From contig KN890479.1 in assembly GCA_000934455.1 (NCBI GenBank), forward strand, positions 1 through 60,990: 60,990 nucleotides of DNA, in the 5' to 3' direction. Source of the DNA: Apostichopus parvimensis. Its lineage: Eukaryota; Echinodermata; Holothuroidea; Aspidochirotida; Stichopodidae. Below the pieces are notes generated by a model. That model was not told where the DNA came from and did no database searches. It was given only the letters and a program-made list of their open reading frames with translations. Both the position numbers and the translations under genes were made by a program. Each line of letters starts with the position of its first letter. The stretch's first letter is position 1. Positions 12,001 to 24,000 of the stretch are shown here, piece after piece.

Positions 12001-15000
12001 AAATTAAGTTGCCTGTTGTTGCAGAGAGCTGAAGACAATCTCTCAGATAACTCTCTCAAACACATCACATTCTTACTTGCCAGTGTTTACCATTCAGGAG
12101 ACACCAACCTGCATATACACGGTAAATGCCGAGGGTGTGACGTTCTCACCAGATCGGAGAATGAGCTAGCACCATGATAACTCTCAGCTTCTCCTCACTG
12201 GGATCATAAGTTAAAGGAGAAGTAAACACTGTGATGATATTTAACAGGGTCCCTGAGAGTAGATGCTAGTGATTATAGCCTTTATCTTAGTCAGAAGAAG
12301 TCAAAGGGTTGTGTTCGGACATGTCAAATTAAGGGGTGGGTGGGGGGAGGGGGAGGATCACCAAATATTTTCAGTGTAGAAGTCACTGCTCCTTTATTTA
12401 TTCAGCTCAAGTTGTACTGAATCATAACTCATGGTAAATGAAGTGGACTATGCAGAATAAACCTTGTGACATTTGCAGGTATAAATGAATCACTGCTGTA
12501 CAGAGCAACACGTGTAACATGAAAAGTACATTTTGGAAGGCTTTGTGTGGGCGTATCAATAAATTTTAAGAGGCTCTGCGAAACTAAACTCCTCTAAAAA
12601 AGTAACCAATTGGCTTTGCTATACGTAGCCGTCGAGTTTAATTTCAAATACTGTTGTAAAAGTGAACAAACCTAGAAGTTTCCACTTTTTTGCTATATAT
12701 GACATGAGATTAATACTAAGTACAAGATGTGTGTTTCGGCGAATAAATCAAATCCTTTAAATGACTCTCGATTAACTTTTACTCCGTTGATAAGAAATGT
12801 AGCAGGGTGATATGTCTTGTAGTTTGATGAATTATTGCAAATGTAATTTTTGATCAATACTCAGTATTAGGTTTGGTAAAATTGTCATGTGCCAAACGTT
12901 ATGTTAAAAGAATTATTTTTACCTGGTAAATACCCCGTAAACATGCACCGACAATTTACATAACTGGCTAGATTCTGTTTTTAACTGCTGTGATTTATAG
13001 TGATCGTGCACACAACAGAATCCCAGCTAGTCAGACTTGTGTTATGCGTTGGGATCCAAACATTGGCTAATATATAGTGATTAAAGTATTAAAAAAAGCT
13101 ATCTGATTAGCGGTGATTTAACTAGCTCCCCAGTGGAATCTGCACGGGCCGATGCACTCGTTTCCATCCACCGACCTCATCTTCCCTCTCAGGGGGCCTC
13201 TGGAGGTGTGATCCAATTAACCATGTGCCACTGCTTGCAAGATTTACAGGAAGGAGGGAGGGAGGGATGGAGCGGACAGAGGTTTCACCACAGGAGCTCA
13301 AATACATTCTCAATTCCTTCAGCTATGCAGAGAACACACAAAACATACAAAACGTACATTTAATGGTAAACAGGGACAATCTAGGGACTCACAAGGTTCC
13401 TAGTTAAATGCTTCCATACATTACAACACACTTGTAGCATTTCTTGCAAAGAATCTTGCTTTATATAAACGAATTATTTTTTTCGAAGTGATTGTGGGAC
13501 CTTTTTTTTTCTCCAAGGTTTGTTGCTGTAGTTGAAAATGGTCAAGGCAGCTTTTATGCTGAATTGATACTATCAAATGATGCTTCAACATTGCAAGGTG
13601 CCAAGTCCCCCCCCCCCCCCCCAAAAAAGATGTATGTTAATGTCGTAATGAAAATAATCATTTTAAATATCACATAATATCTTTTTTCTGACCTGTTGAA
13701 GGCATCTCTACCTTGTGTCGAATGGTGAAGGACATACCAGCCCGAGCCATCTACACCCACCACAAGCAAGTAATCAAGTGGTGTTTCTCCTGTCCTGGAA
13801 TGTCCTCCAAATTTGCACTTCAGATGGTGAGAACATTTCCAGGGTGACAGTAAAAAGTGTTTTGCTGATGTTTGATCTACGACTGACCATTATTTGACTT
13901 CCTAGCATACTTGGATGATATGCTAATGACCTTTATGGATATGTTTTTTTAAAATTTTTTTTGATGATAATATATAAAAGATTAAAGGGTTTCATTTATG
14001 GGGTCACACATCATAAGTATAACAAAAATACCCCCAATAAAATGCTTTCGGAAAGGTTCTGTTTTTCCTTTCTTCTCTCTAAGTTTTAAATAATCCACTC
14101 TCAATTCTCTCTCCTCTTTTGTCTCACAATAATTAGCTGGAGCTATGGATACAAAGACTTGTACTGCCTGATGAAGAGATCGTAAACGAGAACAACGAAG
14201 ATATCAGTTTCTTGATTCCTTTCCTAGTCACCAATCATCAATGTCTAAGTGCTCTGTTGGTAAGTGTTTTTTCATTTTAACAAGCTTTTGATGTTTCTAC
14301 GAACCTACAGAAAGGTTAAAGGCCTTCTCCAGGTTTTATGAGAAGGGAAAAAAAAACGGTATATGTTTATCTGTTTATAGCATATAAAAAAAAAATCCAC
14401 ATCTTTTTGAAGCAGCTCCGTTTATTTATCTATCAAAAGTGAAAAAAAAATGTAGTTGAAGATGTGTTGTGGTGCTGGTAATTAGACAACCAATATGTAG
14501 CTTTAACTGACTGTTTCTAGTTTTGGGTAAAAGTAAGTTGGCCTGACGTTTCGATCCTAGCAGGATCTTCTTCAAAGGCTAAATGAAAAGTAACAGTAAC
14601 AGAAGGGACAAAAAAATGCACAGAATACAGACAGGTTTAATGAGCATGGTGAACACAAAGAGATAGATGTAGACGGTATATGTTTATCTGTTAATAGCAT
14701 ATCAAAACAAAATCCACATCTTTTTGAAGCAGCCTTCATTTAGCCTTTCAAGAAGATCCTGCTAGGATCGTAACGTCAGGCCAACTTACTTTTACACATT
14801 CTCTTACACAGGCTCTCTAGAGGATAAGCAGTTTGCTAACAGTTTTATTTTATTTTGTTTCTAGTTTAGTTTAATTTTCTTCTCTTGTCACTGCAGAATC
14901 TTTTCATCACTTCAGTTTCACCGGAAATTGTCAAGAAAGTCCTGAGAGTACTGCAGATTTTGTTCACGGATCCAATGACCAGCGGGTCGGACCTCTCAGC

Positions 15001-18000
15001 AGTGACGAAGAGAGTCGTCGAAGAACTCCCTGACCTTCAGCGACAAGTTCTCATGACCGAAGAGAAAAATGAAACCAAAGGTGACAACAAAAGAGCTCCA
15101 CTTGTCTTCAAAATTAAAACTCTAGAACCAAAGATTTAGTGAATAAATGTATTAATCTATGGGAAGGATTGCTGACAAATTTTTAATCCGGTTGGAGTCG
15201 AAAAGGGTGATGTTTTCAATTTATCGGTATTAAAGTGCAAAACAGCAGCCATTTGCTTGAAAAATGTTATACTGAGTAGTTTGAATTCGTGCTGAAGATA
15301 AATTCCAAGATTACATATTTTCATGGAGAGTATTAAAACAGAATTACATTAAGGAAAGGTTTATAAATTGAAACATTACAAAACAAACATCCATGACCAT
15401 TGTGGAACTTGAATAACTTGATGACCAGAACAGAAACTGGGGGCTGAAGGGGGGGGATCTAAACAAAATCAGAATGTGTTCATGTTGACTCTCCCCCCCA
15501 CCCCCCTAGAAAAGAACCTGTTAGAAAAGAAAAGAAACACAACTTTAAATTTCAAGTAAATTGATGACAACTAAAGAAAAGCCCAGAGAGGACTTGAGAA
15601 AAATATTCTATAGGAGAAGTAAAACTTGAGTATTGACATTGTATGTATGTTTGTATGTTGTGTATTTTAGATCCTTCTGCAAGCAGGAACTCGCAAAGAA
15701 GCCTCATTGGCTTTAATTTCCATTAATTTCCATGTTGGTACCATACCATTAAGAGTGGAGTCAGTTAAGTATATTTCATTGTGTATTTAGCCTCTCTTTC
15801 TCTTTGTTTTTGTTTTGTTATTCTGGCAGTACCTGCAAAAGCTCTTTTAATAGACGGCTAGACCGTCATTTCTCAGAAAGGTTTGCTATTACTAAAATGG
15901 TAGAGTCTGCACTGTTTGTCAATGGTAGAAAAAACAACAGGTAGAATAAATTTATTAAAGGAACACCAAAATTGTACTTGGTACTTTTAAATTAGTAAAT
16001 GTTAATAATATTATGTACTCTTTGTATGTCTTAAAATATTTAATTTGTAGTGTTTGATACAGAAATTGTTAACCCCCTATAAAAATAGTCCATGTACCTG
16101 AAGCTCTGTTGGTAAGTCCATTATGTTGATAGGGGTAATGTAAGTTGGCTTTAAATAAAAGTACAAATGAACATATATCTATAACGAAAACATCTACTGG
16201 TACGGCAGATGATGTATAAGGCACATATTAATCTTTATTGTATTTCTGAAGAAAAGTTCTCATTTGACTACTCGAAAATGTATATTACATTCCAACCTAA
16301 CACATTACAAGTAGAAACCGTGACAAATCTCACACGGTACAGGTAGGACCCTTGCGATGTCTTCTGCGAATTAATCAGGTCACACATCCAGCGTCTATGC
16401 ATGATAAGTTCTTCAATACCTAATTACCTTTCGGGGGAAACATTGCATACTGTAGTTCTGATTTCTTTTTCCTGCAAAAGGTACTTTCCGTTAATAAAGT
16501 CTATTGACGGAAGAAACATGTTGATGGTTTGCGAATGGTTTCAAATTTCCATAAACGTATTCTACTCTGTTATAGACAATTGCCTCTCAGAGATTCATTG
16601 CGTGCATTCAAGGTTGTGGTTACTTTTTATGTTCAAACATAATAAGCCTTCTGCTGGTAGGTCTTTGCACGTTTGTCTTTTAACATGTTGGAATAGCATA
16701 TGTATGGAAAGACGAAAATTCAGACACTTTTTAGCTGACAGACGATATTAGGGTAGAGGGAAAGGGGGTATGGGAGGGGGTTTCAAGGTAAATTACAGCT
16801 TTTAAAGGTAAAAGGGAAACGTTATTATTATTTTTACTGTTTATTACAATCTCCTTTGAAGGATCACCACAGTTGTTTAAATTTTTTAAACTTGTGACAT
16901 CAGTTCATTGCCAGTGTGGTCAAGTCCTAGCTGTAAAACCATCTGACTTGAAGCTTATCTTCCACGGTAAGTCTCTCTCTTAGTCCTAATTTTAAAAATA
17001 ATCACGAGAAGAGTAGATGAATAAACTTCTATTTAAAGACTTACTTTGCTGACAATTTCAGCTGGACCAATAATCTTTCGATCATTTCTTACTCTCCAGC
17101 CAAACCATTTCTGTCTATTACTCATTTGCATATATGAACTTTGGGTCCTATCTATCCTTTATTACAGCAGACTGGGTTAAATTCTCAAGGCCCCAAACGG
17201 GCAGGGGGGGGGGTTGCTTCCAATAATTTTCACAGTGATGATATTCATGCAGTAGTGTTGCCAGCGAATTAGTCATCACTGAACATTGGTTAGATTCCTG
17301 CCCCACCCCCACCCCACAATCCGACCCCCCCTTTTCAAACCTCTGATTCTTGCTTTGTTATTCCGTTATAAAAGTCTCGTTTCACTCATTGGATCACGTT
17401 TTCACTTCAACTATTAAATCATGAAATGAAAAATATTGAGGGAAAAGTAAATTTTTTAAAATATTTTGGTTTGTTGCATCTGTGTTCAGTTGTCCTAGAA
17501 TGCTGTTTGTATTTTGAACCTTGACAAAACTTGAGATTCACCCCCCCCCCTATATACCTCCTCCCTTGTACCCATTCTACCTCACCATCCCTTACCCCCT
17601 CCAACACTTGCACCCCCTTTCCGACGTAGACTTTTTTGATGGTCTCATTCCAATCCACATTAGTTGAACTATGATCACAACAGCTATCTTGAAGGTTCTA
17701 GTCAGGAACAGCTCCACCTAGGCCAGGTTTTTTTTTCTTTCCAAGAGTAATTCATAGTTTCTCGATCTGAAATTGTTGTCTTATTTCTAAAAAAAAAAAA
17801 AAAATTTCAAATGAGCCAAAAACTGTTGTTACATTGATAGCCACACAATGTGAAATGTAATCTACAAGTCATCCCACTATCTTCATATATGACCATTGCG
17901 GCCTCTTAGCATTGTAAAACTTCCTGCCTCGGTTAGGTACTGGTAAATGTATTTCAAAGTCCGGGCATACAATTTCAATATGATTGAGTCTAGACAATGT

Positions 18001-21000
18001 TTCTCACTTAGAGAGTAAACTGTTTAACATGTAACTCCCCAAAGGACAGTCATGGTTTCTGCCCCAGAGATTGCATTGATGCACACTTCACATTTCAAAC
18101 ATTCCATCTTCTTCTTTTTTTCATCTTTTTGTCGGCATGAAAAAGGGGGAAAAAGTTTCATGGCCATCTCACAGCTGCTAATATCATTTCACCTCATTTT
18201 CAATTTTCTGCAAACATGCTCACCGCTTTTCATACACAAGAAAAAATCTTCCCACCGGCTTTCACCTGACACATCCAAAATAACGGTTGCTTCTTTTTTC
18301 TGTTTTTTTTCTCATTTCCTTTAGTTATGAAGTTAATGAGCTTATCCGTGGTTGAGGGGGAGTCTAGGCTATCTGCAGAAGAGATGCTCACGACGATGAA
18401 CTATATCTCGTCAGTTCTCCTTCAGGCCCTCAACTCACAAGACAGCAGAGGTCGGTGTAAGATTGAACCCCCCTGGGGGAGGGGGGGAATAATATTTATC
18501 CTGCATAGAAGTACTCAAATAAGCAAACGCTTCGATTAAGTACCCTTTGAGAGATGTTGGAATATTTTTTTTGGAATAAAACGATGACAGTATTCAGGCT
18601 ATATATTCGGGCAGCTTAAACTTGAAAATGATTGGAAAAGTCTCATTTTGTGTCAACAATTTCTTCTTTAGCAAACTGTAGACATTAATGTCACAAAGAG
18701 GACCGAAAGTTGTTGCCTTGTGCAGTTGTAAATTTTGTTAATTTTCATTAATATAAATTGCTGATCCCAACTGTCAAAATATAAATAAATTAGAGCAAAC
18801 ACATGAATATGAAACATAGATGAAGGAACAGAACTTTGCTCTTTTTTGAATGCTTCTCTCAGGTATGTGTTTGTATCTTGTTTTTTTCCAAGTTGAAATC
18901 TAGCTGGGACTTTTTCCCTTTTAAATTTTTTTTTATTAATTGTATTCAGTTTAGCAACAATCTGGTAACATCTTGCATAAGGGCCTACTGACGGACACTG
19001 GAAGACGTAATCTGTTAGCTTAGTTCACATAATCAGCACCGGGATAATAAATCGATGCAAAACTTTTGCAGGTTTAAAGTAAGATTTGATGATATATTTG
19101 GCCATGTTTCATACAAATATAATACATATATTATTGATTAATACACATGTATGTATTTTGAGTGTCAATGCTTTTGTACCCTCTAGTGACCTCCATGATG
19201 ATATCCTCCGAACCTCTGTTGAACCTCCTCCATCGGACGATCACCGAGAGCCAATCGAAGTCGCTCGACGTCATCTTCAGCGCTTCAAAGAAACTTAGAT
19301 ATCAGAGCCTCTGTGTTGTAGCACTCTTGGTGAAATCCTGCGCAGATTTCAAGTTAAAGGTAACTCCCATTCTCTGATATAATATCATTAATAGAATATT
19401 ATTCTCTCACCTGCAGAGGTCAAAATGACCAATTTCCCTCTTACCCCCTCCCCTTGCTCCAACCAATTTACTAGGTACACCACCATTGATACATGTCACC
19501 TCAGAAATACTCTCCAGGCCGGTGAAAATCTATGGGAATTCATTGGAAATTAATTACAGAAGACTGCTGCTCCACTACCCCCACACCAAACCCACTTGAA
19601 ACTGTATGATGTAACTTGTGTCATGCATCATGAGATGTGACTTCCCACACACCCACACCCATGCTCCTGTCACCCGCCACCGAATGCTCCGGCCAACCCC
19701 ACCGCACACTCCTGCCGCCCACCACCCACTAAATAACATGAATATAAATTTATATTTTTTTTATATATTTTTTTATTATTATTGTCATCTTTAAATGAAA
19801 TCTTTGAATGGAAAGATTAAGAGGATTTTTTTTCATCCAGACTTCCTCCTTTACCCTAATGAAACTTTTGGATTATGCTAATTTAAAAAAAAATTCCAAT
19901 TTCCGGTGAATCCCTAATCATTGCTTATGCCAGACAAGTGTCGTTCGTGATTTTGGATGTGACTTTTACTGTTCTCATGCAATAACTGTCAAATATGTCT
20001 TTCTCCTCTCCCTAGTCTGGTCATATCATGAAGTTTAAGATGGAATTTATCCTGGGTTCACTAATGGACAAAGACACCTGTGTCAAAGGTCAGATATCAT
20101 CTGTAACAAATATCTTTTATACATCTTCTCTATTCCTGTGTCTTCAATTCTGACATAGATAACAAAATTCATAGCTCAAAGGCAAAAATGTTACCAACCA
20201 CAGAGATATATATTCCAATTGACATAGTTAGATTTTTGTCTACTTCCGGGTTTTCATTAAAATTGAAAGATTCGCAACAAAACGCAAAAACTGCTAAAAA
20301 CTGTGATGAGAGTTTGAACAGTGACTTCAGGATACCGAGTTAGCTATCCTAAATTTCATTCTCCTCCCTCCCCTCTGCTATCTCCTCTTCCCCTTCATTC
20401 CCCCTTTATCCCACACCTCTCTTCCCCCCCCCCCTCTCTCCTACCTCACATCCTGTTCACTATTTCTTTGGTATGACTTTTTAGTTATAGGTCTTTACTT
20501 GCAACAATGTGTTGCTTTGCTTCCCAGATCAAAACTCTTCTTTCAAGGCAATTTTATAGTCATTTTGACTATTTTTTTTTCAATTTTGTTTTATAATCTT
20601 TATATCTAGTGGTCTGCTTGCAGTTCTTGACCACTCTTCTAGATTTGGAATTTGAGAGCCAGATTGTCCGACTCTTACCTCAACATTCGCAGCCCAGACA
20701 GGGAGAAGATGCCGGCTTGGAATTGTCTGCTGCCAGCATCCGTAGTCTGTTCTTCCTTCTACAAAACATTATCCTACAGGTGAATAAGCCTAACAAATTT
20801 GTCGCTGTTCGGAAGAAATTCACAATTTCTGCATTTGTGTTTAGAATTAAATAATTTTTAATAATTTAATAATTTTAATAATTTTAACAATTTAAGAATT
20901 TAATAATAGTTTTTGGTTTGTTATGCAGTGTGAAGAGGGGAGGGGAAGGGGCTCGGAAGGGGAGGGGAAGGAAGAGGGTAGAGGAGGGGCATTGGGGCCA

Positions 21001-24000
21001 ACAAAAGGGGAATAAGACTATCAACTCATTGATCTTAAACGAAAGAACTGTTTGCTTGTAATTTTATTCATTTTTGACATTTTTCAACATTTTACAATGG
21101 GGTGTATGGCACCAGTTTTTGGGTTGGGTGTGTATGAAAACTTTAAAGTCATACCTTGGAGTTGGGGACAGTTTAAACCAAATATTTATACAATTAGATT
21201 TTCTCTTTGATTTTCTGTTTACTCTCCTATGTGTCCTTTATGTGTGCTATGAGGCTTTGTTTCCAGAAATGATCCTACTGTAAGTACTAATACAATCATC
21301 TTTGATAAGTACCACTTTACAGGCTAAAAAATATGTGGGAGAAAAACAGTGATACATATCACCAAGACTGTTCTTCCTAATGGTAGCAATACATTAGTAT
21401 TATTGTATGTAGATAGTAATTAAGCAATAACATTAATGAGTATTCCAGAGGAACATACCCATGACATGTTTTTGGTTCTCCCCACATCCATGCAGGGTAG
21501 TGACTTTCTCTCCTGGAACTGTGTGCAATGCTTGTCATCGCTACTCAGGTACATACGTCAAAGGAGTAGACAGCTCTGTGAGTACAATCTTTGATTTGTT
21601 CAATCACTTTAAAGGGTGTGAAGACTCGCGCAAAAAGAAACGTCTAATGCCGGTAATCTGACCTAGTTTCGAATGAGGTGTAACAAGAGTGTTAGACACC
21701 ACCATTGATCCCAGAAAATACACACACAGCTTGCTACCGTCGGTAATTAGACACTAGTGTACAGTCAGTACATACAGCTGCGGTCAATACCCACAGCACT
21801 GTACAAACCATACAGCGATGGACATCTCAGGTCCAGCTAAAGATAACAAGGTATCACGTTTCATTACTGTCTGCATTTTGTAGCGACACGAACAAAACGT
21901 CACTTGCAAGCAACAGAAAGTTAACTTTTTCAGAGCGCGGCACACGGTTTGGGGCGAGTCTTCAATGCCTTTAATCATGGTATTATAGGGTACTACAGTG
22001 TTAGGTATGGAACACTATCATACTCAGTGTCCATCATGTAAAAGAACAGTCCTTTCTTGTGATTCAGTGAGAGACTGCTGTATGCCACTGCAAAGTTTGA
22101 CGTAAAATATTTATTTGCTCAGACTTGAACAAAAATGGAGAAAATCTCTAAATCATGATATTCTGTGAGCTTTCTTGGGGTGCATCTGCAGAAAAACCAT
22201 CATGTTCTAAAATACATGTGTATCTGTTATAAAGTGTTGTCTGTTTGGGTTATCTTATGCAAGCAATATTTTATCAGAAATATTTTCTTTCTAGCAGCTA
22301 CACATGAGGTTAACCAAAGGAAACACATATTGTGTAACATCTAACACTGAACTGGCAATGTGTGTGAAACCACTTTGTAAAGTGAGGGCAGCATGCTTCT
22401 TTTCTTCCACTAAACATTCCTTGCTACTATCGTCCTATCATTCACAACATATGGTAACAAAACTTGTCATCAGGAGTTTTAGCAGAGACAGTGAAGAGAA
22501 AAGAAATGGAAGCTGCAGCATAGACAGGGTTAAAAAAATTCAATAAAATTTAAATTGGGGGGCGGAGGTTCCTCAAATGAGCAAACTTCTGTCAACCAAC
22601 ATAACTTTATCCTCAAGATTTGGTATTAATGACAGTATGGTGTTTTGGCAATGCTGGTCTCTAAGCAGGTATGAAGGTGGGAGGGGGGATGCCTCTAAAT
22701 GATATTTACATAGGTATGGGGGGGGGTTGGACAGAATTAGACAACTTACCCAGGCAGACTATCCATGACAATTTGCATACAAAGATTGTTTGCATTTTTA
22801 TTCAGTGTCTTAATTAGTTTTATCACATAGACGTGGCCCTCAGCTACTAATATGATTAGCATGAGATGCTCTTTATTATTCTTCAGTGGAAATGGTTAAT
22901 AGAACGCTTACTGGTAAATTATATTAAAGCTGTTATAGGTAATTTTGTGACAGGTAACTGAGTTTATTTCTGTCTAACCTCTGTTTAAAGGGAATCTCTG
23001 TTAACCGGTTACTAGTCAAAGTACAGCTGTCTAACCTCAGTGTAAAGGGAATCTCTGTTAACCGCTTGTTGCTGGTGGTTGCTAGTCAAAGTAAAGCCAC
23101 CAAACCTAGTTTACCAAGTGCACCCCAGTGTAGTAATGCCACCAATTCAAGCTAAATTTCCTTTTGATACTTTCACACCATTACTCCTTTCTTTCAGCTG
23201 ATCATCTTGCACAGCAACCATGGAATGAGTTTCTCATTAACAGCTGTGTAGACTTCTATGGGGACACCTGCCCCTCCTCTTGGCTCTTCAAGTTAATTCC
23301 ATTGGTAGGTTCATTCTTAGCTAGAAACTCTCTTCTACTTCTTGGCATAATCAGCAGGTGCCAATAGATGATACACCATGTGCCCAACCTCCCCCCCCCC
23401 TCCACCACCCACCCCAATCTCCATAAAACCACCCATCAATGTCTTTGGTATTAAACTCATTATTTACTATTCTTTTCGTTTCAGTTTCCAACATTGGTAT
23501 CTCATAAGAAACTTGAGTCGCTGATCACCACGGCGATGAAACAAGACCCAGCTACGGTAGATCACAGGATGCTGACATCTTTGCTCATCCTTCTTCATGG
23601 AGTAAGTGTATGCAACATAATGCCAGAGCAAAGATGGGAGGGGGGAGGTGGTGGAGACCTGAAACATTAACTGAGTTACAAGAAAGAATCCCACTACCGT
23701 ACTCATTTAAGTCAGTTTTTCAGTCTGACAATTTGTCTCCCCAGTTAATCACCATGGGCTACCTACAATCAATACCATTTAACATTTCCCTCCTAACAAC
23801 TGATTGAGCACTTCCAGGACAATACCCTTCCATGGGGGTGGGGAGGGCCTGCTTTTACTTAAAAAATATTGTTCCTTTCTTGGGCCTTTGATAGTAACAT
23901 CTAGTGACAACTTTGTTGCTTTCAAAGTCTACATTCATAATCATGGACGTTAAAAATGAATGTAAGAGACTGATTTCGGTCAGCTTGCGGCTTTGATAAG

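Noticed and set aside
15671..15745. Possible exon reading ILLQAGTRKEASLALISINF
   Set aside because: The phase needed does not fit P9 (it would hit a stop), whereas P9 joins the exon at 16862 directly and in phase.
22296..22381. Possible exon reading MRLTKGNTYCVTSNTELAMC up to a GTGAGG donor
   Set aside because: Phase 0 on both sides could join P14 to an internal acceptor of P16, but it would exclude the well-bounded 53-bp exon; evidence is insufficient to call it.
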